From Minisyncoccota bacterium (GTDB lineage: Bacteria > Patescibacteriota > Minisyncoccia > Phycocordibacterales > Phycocordibacteraceae): 48,686 bases of DNA. Below, piece after piece: positions 1-6,114 of the stretch. Position 1 is the first letter of the stretch; the number at the start of each line of letters is the position of its first letter. The notes beneath the pieces are model-generated. The model ran no database searches. It was not told the DNA's origin and saw only the letters and a list, made by a program, of their open reading frames with translations. The stretch spans positions 1 to 48,686 of the forward strand of contig JALHPI010000003.1 in the NCBI GenBank assembly GCA_022842585.1. Direction: 5' to 3'. A program made the position numbers and the translations under genes.

Positions 1-2
1 CA

Positions 3-155
3 CAACCGATGAGAAGTGCGAGTCATGCAACCGCGCACCTTTTCATAGGAGACCCGTTTGGTGCAAAGGCAGGGAAGTTCGTCCAAGGGCTCTTTGCGAC
101 GCATCCGCCTGTAGCGGACCGTGTGAAGCGTCTCTTAGGTAGCGCACCCGAATAG
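3..155 (+). CDS. htpX: HtpX-like M48 metalloprotease, C-terminal end (partial)
   Basis: Frame 3 from the window edge is open to a TAG at 153-155 and encodes about 50 residues. It contains an [10 protein letters not shown] segment and then [15 protein letters not shown]. The pairing of a 'HLFI..P' stretch with a terminal 'LF.THPP...R...L' is the hallmark of the C terminus of HtpX/M48 peptidases, zinc proteases of the inner membrane that handle misfolded membrane proteins. The HExxH site lies outside the window, so activity cannot be judged. Assignment rests on the terminal motif alone. Confidence 0.75.
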   Translation, partial: QPMRSASHATAHLFIGDPFGAKAGKFVQGLFATHPPVADRVKRLLGSAPE

Positions 156-528
156 TCTTCCTTTTTTTGGAGGGCGGGTGTATTTTCATACGCAATGCGG
201 CGTAATAGGGCGTCGCAGTGTAAGGGGCTAATCCTAATGCTTGAAAGAAAAGAACTGGTTTACGGACCTCGCCGCGGTCTCTTCAAGTTCATTGAAGGGC
301 CAAGGCATCTGGCGTCTGCGAAAGCAGATGGAGGTACCTCGAATGATTCGGCACCCTATGCCGTCTCGCGCGCGACACCTCAAGCCGCCAAAGTTCGCTG
401 GGCACCACGCCCGGCCAAGCACCCACCCTTTTTCGGAGGAGTACGCCTGACCTAACGGTCTTCGGGGCGGCGCAGAGATGCGTCGCCCCGTGCTGATTTC
501 TCTAAATAGATAAACTTGTGTGTTTTGA
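156..528. other. Structured stretch without a recognised gene
   Basis: GC-rich sequence between htpX and the LAGLIDADG ORF. It carries a series of short hairpins: CTTCAA/TTGAAG near 280-297, TCTGC/GCAGA near 315-328, CGAAT/ATTCG near 340, GACC/GGTC near 450, and an 11-bp GC stem GGGGCGGCGCA/TGCGTCGCCCC at 464-489. A TTG-started 69-codon frame (241-450) exists, but I recognise nothing in it. The density of hairpins suggests a structured RNA of roughly 300 nt. I could not match it to tmRNA (no T-arm GTTCGA near a 3' end), SRP RNA or a known riboswitch. Confidence 0.35.
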
Positions 529-564
529 GTGCAAAAGCAGCGTTTATGTCAAAGGGTCACCTCT

Positions 565-1278
565 ATGATTATTGATATGAGTTCTTTAGCTGCCCTCACG
601 TATCCAAAAAAGAGCCACCGGAAAACGGTTATCCTGCCAAGGTATTCTGAGAGTCTTGCCGAATTCTTCGGAATAATGATGGGAGATGGCGGAATAAACA
701 ATCCTTGGCAAGCGAACATCACTCTGAACTCAATAAAAGATGCGTCATACGCCAGATACGTTCAAGAATTAATTAGTAAGCTTTTCTCCATTACTCCAGC
801 ATTGATTGTTAGTAAAACAAAAGATGCGTTGCGGATACATATCAACAGTATCTCAATTGTAGAGTTCCTTGTTCAAAACGGATTAGTGCGAGGCGACAAG
901 TTGAAAGGTGGCTTACGGATTCCAGAGTGGATATTACATAACAAAGACTACAAAATTTTCTGCGTTCGTGGACTCGTTGATACTGATGGATGTGTATTTA
1001 TCCATACCCATACCGTTGCAAAGAAAAAATACCGCAACATAGGCCTCACATTTTCGAGCCGATCGCTAGAGCTTATTTCGCAGGTGGCGGGGGTATTTGA
1101 AGAATTTGGCATTATCCCGCATATTAGTAAGCGAGGTTGGGATATTTATCTGTATAAACAGGCTGCGGTAGAGCAGTATCTACGGATATTTGGCACCTCT
1201 AATGAACGGATTATATCCGTCTATGAAGACTGGAAACGTGGCCGAGCGGTCGAAGGCGCACGCTTGGAAAGCGTGTAA
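565..1278 (+). CDS. LAGLIDADG homing endonuclease-like protein
   Basis: Two LAGLIDADG motifs are visible: LAEFFGIMMGDGGI near the N terminus and FCVRGLVDTDGCVF in the second half, each ending in the metal-binding acidic position. A single chain with two motifs is the monomeric homing-endonuclease layout, which cuts a long asymmetric DNA site. I chose the ATG at 565 (MIIDMSS); the frame is open from 529. The sequence is more AT-rich than its neighbours, as expected for acquired DNA. The last ~16 codons run through the 5' half of tRNA-Ser (1232-1316) and the stop TAA lies in that gene's anticodon-arm region. No intron core was recognised, so it appears free-standing. It may target or have targeted this tRNA locus. 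Confidence 0.8.
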   Translation: MIIDMSSLAALTYPKKSHRKTVILPRYSESLAEFFGIMMGDGGINNPWQANITLNSIKDASYARYVQELISKLFSITPALIVSKTKDALRIHINSISIVEFLVQNGLVRGDKLKGGLRIPEWILHNKDYKIFCVRGLVDTDGCVFIHTHTVAKKKYRNIGLTFSSRSLELISQVAGVFEEFGIIPHISKRGWDIYLYKQAAVEQYLRIFGTSNERIISVYEDWKRGRAVEGARLESV

Positions 1279-1316
1279 ACCGAAAGGTTTCGAGGGTTCG
1301 AATCCCTCCGTTTCCG
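1232..1316 (+). tRNA. tRNA-Ser (GGA)
   Basis: Acceptor GGAAACG pairs with CGTTTCC. The anticodon loop TTGGAAA (anticodon GGA, 1266-1268), a long variable arm and the T-arm GGGTTCGAATCCC are all present, as in class II tRNA-Ser. The discriminator is G and the next bases are CACA, so CCA is not encoded. Its 5' half doubles as the C-terminal coding sequence of the LAGLIDADG ORF. Confidence 0.95.
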
Positions 1317-1343
1317 CACAATCTGCAGTGTAGTGTTATCTGC

Positions 1344-1349
1344 TACTAT
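1344..1349 (+). promoter_or_regulatory. -10 box of APH-like gene, leaderless spacing
   Basis: TACTAT followed by exactly six bases and then the ATG at 1356. This spacing puts transcription start at or beside the start codon. Confidence 0.5.
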
Positions 1350-1355
1350 TTACAC

Positions 1356-2402
1356 ATGACCGAATCACCTAAAGAGAGCGCACCTATAGAACGAACTGCC
1401 GGAATAACGTTTACAAATCAACCGCGCGTTTCAAGCGACCCGAAAGTCGCGGAAAACCACGAAGAGCGCATGGCGCTTGCGGGAAAAATCGAGGCATTCC
1501 TCGCCAAGCATTCGTTATTCAAAGACAAGAAAATTAACGTCACGTTTGCCCAGGATGGAGTCGCCTCATTGATTGCAATACTCGAGATGCCGGACGAGGA
1601 AACGTCGAACGAGCGCATGGTACTGAAGATTCCGTTTGGCGGTAGGCCGACGAGTGGAGAAGCGTTCGCGTTTCGCGCGTGGGAAGCTGAAGGGGTTTCC
1701 GTACCGCGCGTCGTAGAGCAGGGAATTTTCGATGAGAAACACGAGTATTTGCTTATGAGTTGTATCGACGCTCCGGCGCTCGACAAAGCGTATTCCTCCA
1801 ATGAAGAAATGGTAGCGAATGGTATATACGCGGAACTGGGCGAAGCGTTCGCGGGAATGCATGCGTCCACGGTTGAAGGATTCGGCGCTATTGGAACGGA
1901 TGGGAAAGGGGAATTCGCTACGTTTGAAGAGTGGATTGACTCGCCAAAGATGACCAAGGATATTCCGTACGTGACGGACAAGGAGAACAATCTCATGGAT
2001 GCCGACCTGATTGTCAGGGCGCGTATGGTACTTATCGAGTACGCCAAAGCGCATCCGCGAAGCACGGTGTGTCATCTTGATTTCGCTACGAACAATGCGT
2101 TTGCGACCAAGCCGGTGACGATATTCGACCCAGCTCCGGAATTCAATCTTCCGTATATAGACACTGGAAAGACATTTGTGAACATGACTGCAAACGGCGA
2201 GCCTGCTCGTGCGCAACTTTTTGACGCGTACGAGAAGAAAACCAGTGCGCCGCTTGATAAAAAAGTCGCGTATGCGGCAACGGTCATCATGATGATACGG
2301 AAGCTCGCTAAGTCGCACAAAACCGGCGGACCAAAGATGGAGGAACGTATAGCGCGCAACAAGGCCTATCTTGCCGATAACGCGCATTTCCTGGACTCGT
2401 AG
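1356..2402 (+). CDS. APH/choline-kinase-like phosphotransferase
   Basis: A 348-residue protein with the aminoglycoside phosphotransferase/protein-kinase-like fold. The catalytic loop reads VCHLDFATNN (HxDxxxxN) and is followed by the metal-binding IFDP (DFG-equivalent). An upstream VLKIPFG supplies the nucleotide-binding lysine. Members phosphorylate small molecules such as aminoglycosides, choline or sugars; the substrate here cannot be inferred. The start ATG is supported by a TACTAT box six bases upstream. Its stop lies 28 bases before the next gene, which has its own -10 box. Confidence 0.8.
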   Translation: MTESPKESAPIERTAGITFTNQPRVSSDPKVAENHEERMALAGKIEAFLAKHSLFKDKKINVTFAQDGVASLIAILEMPDEETSNERMVLKIPFGGRPTSGEAFAFRAWEAEGVSVPRVVEQGIFDEKHEYLLMSCIDAPALDKAYSSNEEMVANGIYAELGEAFAGMHASTVEGFGAIGTDGKGEFATFEEWIDSPKMTKDIPYVTDKENNLMDADLIVRARMVLIEYAKAHPRSTVCHLDFATNNAFATKPVTIFDPAPEFNLPYIDTGKTFVNMTANGEPARAQLFDAYEKKTSAPLDKKVAYAATVIMMIRKLAKSHKTGGPKMEERIARNKAYLADNAHFLDS

Positions 2403-2418
2403 CTTCTTCTCCCCGCGA

Positions 2419-2424
2419 TATACT
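2419..2424 (+). promoter_or_regulatory. -10 box, leaderless spacing
   Basis: TATACT, six bases, then the ATG at 2431. It sits directly after the stop codon of the preceding gene. Confidence 0.55.
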
Positions 2425-2430
2425 TTCCCC

Positions 2431-3279
2431 ATGACCGAGCCCATCATAAACGAACGGGAACAAAAGCACGCCGCGGAACTCATGAAGGCAAAAGTACCCA
2501 TACGTGAGTGGTGGTTTAAGGACAATGCACTCCTAACGTTCGCGTTCAACACGAGCTCGGCGACAGTGCCTGAGGGCGAGCGGTTTATTGTACGTGCAGT
2601 GGGGGAGGCAGCGAAGCGAGTGAAGGACGAACACCTCAAGAAAGAAGCGGAGACACTTATGCATGAGGAGCTTGCGCACGCACGCATGCATGACGCGTAC
2701 AACAACTACCTGGACTCCATCGGACTTCCGGCAAATAAGCACTGTGCGGAAACGAAGAAACTGCTTGATTTTTTCGAGCGACGAATGACCTTAAAAATGC
2801 GCCTGGTTACCTGCACCATTATTGAGCATTTCACCGCTACCTACTCAAAGCAGATTCTCGATATCGGTATTCTAGAAGGCGAGGATACCGACGAGCGTAT
2901 GGACCGGGTATGGAGCTGGCACTGCATCGAGGAAGTGGAGCACCGCGCAACCGCGATAGACCTCTACCGAGCTATAGGTGGCGGCTACTTCACCCGCCTT
3001 ACGGTAGGCGCATGGGTAAGCATCGCATTCGCTATCGCGCATGCGCGTTGCCTTATTGATTTCCTCGCGGCGAAAAAATTGCTCTGGAATTTCAACATCT
3101 GGAGCAAGGGCATCGGGTACCTGCTCGGACGCCGCGGCGTGTATGCGCTCGTGCTGAAGTACTGGTTTTCCTACTTTAAGCCCGGCTTCCATCCAAACGA
3201 CATCCCGATAGAAAATCGTCTTAAAAAACAACTCCACCACTACCACATCGAGGACGAGCTTGTCGGGTACTTCCGCTAG
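2431..3279 (+). CDS. Predicted metal-dependent hydrolase, PF10118-like
   Basis: A 282-residue, mostly helical protein. Two metal-binding helices are visible: HEELAHARMH in the first half and EEVEHRATAIDLY in the middle, the paired E..H pattern of ferritin-like di-iron folds. PF10118 proteins (often called 'predicted metal-dependent hydrolase') share this layout; their reaction is not established. The start is the ATG at 2431, chosen over an upstream in-frame start because of the TATACT box at leaderless spacing. The hydrophobic stretch around 190-210 could contact a membrane. Confidence 0.7.
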   Translation: MTEPIINEREQKHAAELMKAKVPIREWWFKDNALLTFAFNTSSATVPEGERFIVRAVGEAAKRVKDEHLKKEAETLMHEELAHARMHDAYNNYLDSIGLPANKHCAETKKLLDFFERRMTLKMRLVTCTIIEHFTATYSKQILDIGILEGEDTDERMDRVWSWHCIEEVEHRATAIDLYRAIGGGYFTRLTVGAWVSIAFAIAHARCLIDFLAAKKLLWNFNIWSKGIGYLLGRRGVYALVLKYWFSYFKPGFHPNDIPIENRLKKQLHHYHIEDELVGYFR

Positions 3280-3297
3280 GAGTACCGTAGGGAATAC

Positions 3298-3636
3298 ATG
3301 GACTATTCTGGCATCGTGACGGGCGGCAGCCGAAAGGCGGCAGAGCTTGGGTACCCAACCGCAAATATCCTACTCGCCGATACGGACGTGTCGGGTATCT
3401 ATGCCGCACGGGTCATAAGCGAAGGACAAGAATACCCAGCGGTCGCGTACGCTGACCAAGGGCGGCATATCCTTGAGGCGCACCTCTTCCGCTTTTCAGG
3501 CGATTTATACGGAAAGGAAATCACCGTAACCCTTGAAATGAAGCTCCGCGATTCGGAACACTTTGATACGGACGAGGCGCTCAAGGAGGCTGTTGAAAAC
3601 GACGTTGCCGCCGCTCGTGCGCACTTCAAACTTTAA
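3298..3636 (+). CDS. Stand-alone riboflavin kinase domain
   Basis: 112 residues matching only the C-terminal half of bifunctional RibF: an early GIVTGGSRKAAELGYPTANI, where the G...LG.PTAN motif binds ATP and Mg, and EAHLFRFSGDLYGKEI further on. It converts riboflavin to FMN. The N-terminal FAD synthetase (nucleotidyltransferase) half is absent, so FAD would have to be made by another enzyme or imported. It lies 4 bases before ribE and is probably co-transcribed with ribE and ribH. Confidence 0.85.
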   Translation: MDYSGIVTGGSRKAAELGYPTANILLADTDVSGIYAARVISEGQEYPAVAYADQGRHILEAHLFRFSGDLYGKEITVTLEMKLRDSEHFDTDEALKEAVENDVAAARAHFKL

Positions 3637-3640
3637 CTCC

Positions 3641-4291
3641 ATGTTTACCGGCATCGTACAGAAAACCGCACTCGTCAAAAGCGCCGCCATGCGCGAGAAG
3701 AACCGCGTCATATCCGTGGAAAAGCCCGCAGGTTGGAAGCTTTCCAAAGGACAGAGCGTCGCCGTTGACGGCGTGTGCCTCACGGTCACAAGCACGACCG
3801 CAAAAACGTTCGAAGCAGAACTGATGCCCGAAACCTTGAAGAAAACGACCGGAAGCTTGTTTGTGGTAGGGAAGCTCGTGAATCTCGAGCGGGCACTGAA
3901 GCTCTCCGACCTCCTCGACGGCCACCTTATTCAAGGGCACGTGGACTCGCGGGCGAAAGTGACTGCCGTACGCGCACAGGGCGCCTCAACCTTGATTACC
4001 ATTTCAATCCCGAAAGCGCTCAAGAAGCAAGTTGCACTCCACGGCTCAGTCGCCGTAAACGGCGCCTCCTTGACCATTGCAAAACAGAACGCGGACACGC
4101 TCACGCTTGCCCTCATCCCGTATACGCTCGCCCATACGAACCTCGGACTCCTCAAAAAAGGGGACGAGGTGAACCTTGAAACGGACTTCTGGGCCCGCCA
4201 TCACAAGGTGAAGAATTATGCTACAGTTTCCCCTAATGCAACGCGGAGAATATCAAAAGGCACGGGAAGCAAAAGACGGCGGAAAGCTTAA
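3641..4291 (+). CDS. ribE: Riboflavin synthase
   Basis: It starts MFTGIVQ, the signature N terminus of riboflavin synthase, and has the two internally repeated lumazine-binding barrels: VDGVCLTV in repeat 1 and VNGASLTI in repeat 2, plus HLIQGHVD between them. The enzyme dismutates two 6,7-dimethyl-8-ribityllumazine molecules to riboflavin. The basic C-terminal tail (KGTGSKRRRKA) is the part that overlaps ribH by 74 bases in another frame. Confidence 0.92.
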   Translation: MFTGIVQKTALVKSAAMREKNRVISVEKPAGWKLSKGQSVAVDGVCLTVTSTTAKTFEAELMPETLKKTTGSLFVVGKLVNLERALKLSDLLDGHLIQGHVDSRAKVTAVRAQGASTLITISIPKALKKQVALHGSVAVNGASLTIAKQNADTLTLALIPYTLAHTNLGLLKKGDEVNLETDFWARHHKVKNYATVSPNATRRISKGTGSKRRRKA

Positions 4292-4694
4292 GATAGGTAT
4301 CGTCGTTTCCTCCTTTAATTCCGACATCACCGAGTCTATGCTCGAAGGAGTACTCGCGACCCTCAAAGAATGGAGTGTAGCGGACGAGAACATTACGGTG
4401 TTCCGTGTACCCGGTTCTTTTGAGATACCGTACGGGTGCCTCAAGCTCATTAAGGAGAAAAAGCCCGACGGTATCATTGCCATCGGTTGCGTGATAAAAG
4501 GCGATACCGAGCACGACCGCTATATCGCAACCGCGACCGCCGACGGTATCATGCGTCTCACACTTCTGTATGAGTTACCAATTTCTTTTGGGGTTATCAC
4601 CACGAACACGCTTGAGCAGGCGAAAATTCGCTCGACCGGAGAGACAAATAAAGGAAAGGAAGCGGCGCTCGCCGTGCTTGAACTTCTCGCCTGA
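4218..4694 (+). CDS. ribH: 6,7-dimethyl-8-ribityllumazine synthase
   Basis: 158 residues with family motifs: KIGIVVSSFNSDI (substrate loop), VPGSFEIPYG, GCVIKGDTEHDRYI (catalytic region) and PISFGVITTNTLEQA. It forms the lumazine used by the adjacent ribE. The start at 4218 has an AGGTG ribosome-binding sequence upstream; an in-frame ATG at 4236 is possible. It overlaps ribE by 74 bases, and its TGA shares an A with the next gene's ATG, so translation is probably coupled. No ribBA or ribD gene is in this window. Confidence 0.92.
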   Translation: MLQFPLMQRGEYQKAREAKDGGKLKIGIVVSSFNSDITESMLEGVLATLKEWSVADENITVFRVPGSFEIPYGCLKLIKEKKPDGIIAIGCVIKGDTEHDRYIATATADGIMRLTLLYELPISFGVITTNTLEQAKIRSTGETNKGKEAALAVLELLA

Positions 4695-5110
4695 TGCGAA
4701 AAGTATTTCTTGCCGGAGGCGTACTTGTGCTCGCAGGGATACTCGGACTTTTCGCACTCAATCACCCGTCGTACTCGCTTGCGCATATTGAAATCGCCGA
4801 TACGCCCTTCGCGCGTGAACAAGGACTTTCCGGCAGAACTGAGATATCGGAAGACTACGGCATGCTGTTCATTTTTCCCGAAAAGGGCGACTACGGGTTT
4901 TGGATGAAAGACATGAAGGTACCTATCGACGTATTCTGGATTGCCGATGATGGAACAATCGTGGGCATCGAGCACGAGCTCAGCCCCGACACCTACCCGG
5001 AAGCGGTGCATCCACCTCTGCCGGTACGCTACGTGCTTGAGACGAAGGCGGGGACTGGAGCGGCGCGCGGATGGGTGGTAGGTACGACCCTTGCACTTCC
5101 TCTTCGTTAA
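4694..5110 (+). CDS. DUF192 family exported protein
   Basis: 138 residues beginning with a basic residue and one hydrophobic segment (about 5-22), consistent with a signal anchor. DUF192 motifs follow: REQGLSGR, MLFIFPE, and GFWMKDMKVPIDVFWI. Members are small extracytoplasmic proteins of unknown function. The start overlaps the ribH stop (ATGA), which ties it to the riboflavin gene group, although no functional link is known. Confidence 0.85.
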   Translation: MRKVFLAGGVLVLAGILGLFALNHPSYSLAHIEIADTPFAREQGLSGRTEISEDYGMLFIFPEKGDYGFWMKDMKVPIDVFWIADDGTIVGIEHELSPDTYPEAVHPPLPVRYVLETKAGTGAARGWVVGTTLALPLR

Positions 5111-5115
5111 ACCTG

Positions 5116-5124
5116 TGGTATAAT
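5116..5124 (+). promoter_or_regulatory. Extended -10 promoter of rnpB
   Basis: TGGTATAAT is a perfect extended -10 (TGnTATAAT). It ends six bases before the P1 strand of RNase P RNA at 5131. No convincing -35 is seen at normal spacing, which extended -10 promoters can do without. Confidence 0.75.
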
Positions 5125-5149
5125 TAAGTCGTGCTGGTACAGGCAGTCG

Positions 5150-5275
5150 CCCAGCCCCACTTTTACAGCGCGAAAATTTATTTATCGCCATAGTTGCGAT
5201 AGAAAAATTTCGAACGGGAAAAATTGTCTTGCAGACAATTTTTCCAAAGGATCGTTCTGTAAAAGTGGGGCTGGG
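5150..5275. mobile_element. CCAGCCCC-ended element 1, in rnpB P3 position
   Basis: 126 bp bounded by a perfect 19-bp inverted repeat (CCCAGCCCCACTTTTACAG at 5150-5168, its complement at 5257-5275). Inside are two hairpins: one with TATCGC/GCGATA at its tip, and GGAAAAATTGTCT/AGACAATTTTTCC around 5218-5245. It codes for nothing. The fold is an outer stem with two inner arms. It shares ends and inner landmarks with the element at 5294-5420. Confidence 0.8.
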
Positions 5276-5293
5276 AGGAAAGTCCGAACACAG

Positions 5294-5420
5294 CCCAGCC
5301 CCACTTTTACGGTGCGAAATTCTACCCATCAACAACTTGATAGTAGAAGAAATTTCGAACGTGAAATGTAGTCTGAAAGACTACATTTCCGAATAATCGT
5401 TCTGTAAAAGTGGGGCTGGG
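5294..5420. mobile_element. CCAGCCCC-ended element 2, in rnpB after P5
   Basis: 127 bp bounded by a 17-bp perfect inverted repeat (CCCAGCCCCACTTTTAC at 5294-5310, complement at 5404-5420). It is homologous to element 1: both contain AAATTTCGAACG in the middle and ATCGTTCTGTAAAAGTGGGG at the right end. The second inner hairpin (GAAATGTAGTCT/AGACTACATTTC) differs in sequence from that of element 1 but is still fully paired, so the stem is conserved rather than the bases. Confidence 0.8.
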
Positions 5421-5608
5421 AGCAGGGTAGCGGGTAACTCCCGTCCGCCGTAAGGCGCGAGGTGCGAACAGAGACGTTCCTAAGCGAAAGCGCGGGAACA
5501 CCCTCCGAATCCGCAAGGAATACGGGGGTGAGCCTGAAGGGTAACCTACAGGCTGAAACGGCAAAATCCTTACCTCTGTGCAAGGCCGTGTCCAGCCCCA
5601 GTTTTAGG

Positions 5609-5614
5609 TACAAT
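5609..5614 (+). promoter_or_regulatory. -10 box of the GIY-YIG gene
   Basis: TACAAT, six bases, then the ATG at 5621. It starts inside the left inverted repeat, so the element carries its own promoter. Confidence 0.5.
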
Positions 5615-5620
5615 GAGCCT

Positions 5621-5884
5621 ATGTTCTCAGTTTATGTAATCCAGCACGACTCTACTAAAGAGATTTATATTGGATTTACAAGCAATCTGCGAAGACGGCT
5701 CATTGAACACCAATCCCGTGGCAATACGTCGACGAAGCGGAAAGTGGGCAAATGGCATCTGATATACGCCGAAGCGTATCGCGCAGAAGCTGATGCTAGG
5801 CTCCGTGAACGTCGACTGAAAAGCCACGGGAGCGGGAAACAAGGGTTAATCAAGCGTATAAAGGCTAGTTTGCTTGATACCTAA
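5621..5884 (+). CDS. Small GIY-YIG nuclease domain protein
   Basis: 87 residues comprising one GIY-YIG domain. VYVIQ is the first motif strand, IYIGFTSNLRRRLIEH carries the second motif (YIG) with the conserved arginine region, and LIYAEAYRAEADARLRERRLK supplies the catalytic glutamate helix. It has no extra DNA-binding domain, like the short UvrC-N/YhbQ-type proteins common in CPR genomes. It fills an element inserted in rnpB. I infer a role in the element's movement or maintenance. Confidence 0.88.
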   Translation: MFSVYVIQHDSTKEIYIGFTSNLRRRLIEHQSRGNTSTKRKVGKWHLIYAEAYRAEADARLRERRLKSHGSGKQGLIKRIKASLLDT

Positions 5885-5990
5885 AACTGGGGCTGGAAGT
5901 GCCGCTTGAGGCCGTCGGCAACGGCGGTCCTAGATAAATGACTGTCCAACGACAGAATTCGGCTTATCGGACCAGCACGTCAAATGCGAT

Positions 5991-6021
5991 ACACCCGCCT
6001 CACGGCGGGTGTTCGCTTTTC
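5991..6021 (+). terminator. rnpB terminator
   Basis: ACACCCGCC (5991-5999), a four-base loop, GGCGGGTGT (6004-6012), then TCGCTTTTCT. It lies just after the P1 3' strand. Confidence 0.8.
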
Positions 6022-6114
6022 TATATCCACTGTATTTCCTGGCACAGCTCCTATTGACGGATATCTCATGGGGTATACTTGACCCATTACCAACGGGCAC
6101 TTTCAAGGACATAT

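Larger units (their letters stand above)
5591..5897 (+). mobile_element. GIY-YIG-bearing element 3, in rnpB P15-P17 region
   Basis: 307 bp bounded by a perfect 20-bp inverted repeat (TCCAGCCCCAGTTTTAGGTA at 5591-5610, complement at 5878-5897). Its ends match those of elements 1 and 2 except for C to G in CCCCA(C/G)TTTTA. The body is one GIY-YIG gene with its own -10 box. The gene's TAA stop lies inside the right repeat. It looks like the gene-carrying member of a family whose other members are short and non-coding. Confidence 0.8.
5131..5980 (+). ncRNA. rnpB: RNase P RNA with three large insertions
   Basis: Conserved blocks of bacterial RNase P RNA occur in the right order: CAGTCGC, AGGAAAGTCCG, GCAGGGTAGCGGGTAAC, GTGCGAACAGAGA, CTGAAACGGCAAAATCC, CTGTGCAAGGCC, then TGACTGTCCAACGACAGAA and CGGCTTATCGG. 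P1 is GTGCTGGT (5131-5138) with ACCAGCAC (5971-5978). Three inverted-repeat elements interrupt it: 5150-5275 at the P3 position, 5294-5420 directly after the P5 5' strand, and 5591-5897 in the P15-P17 region. Removing them leaves about 290 nt. The usual L15 GGU that pairs with tRNA CCA is not apparent. All catalytic-core blocks are intact, so the RNA is probably functional. Confidence 0.93.

Noticed and set aside
195-455. ORF of 86 codons (and a 69-codon TTG frame) in the first 460 bases
   Set aside because: The region is hairpin-rich, neither frame resembles a known protein, and the starts lack a -10 box at the local spacing; noted only as possible.
156-528. tmRNA or SRP RNA
   Set aside because: No T-arm GTTCGA near a 3' end, no tag-peptide frame, and no GGAAG..AGCAG-type SRP domain were found.
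529-1316. Group I intron carrying the LAGLIDADG gene within tRNA-Ser
   Set aside because: tRNA-Ser is complete and uninterrupted after the ORF, and I saw no intron core or upstream tRNA half.
5462-5884. 140-codon version of the GIY-YIG protein
   Set aside because: The upstream 53 codons are RNase P RNA sequence; the ATG at 5621 has its own -10 box and begins the recognisable domain.
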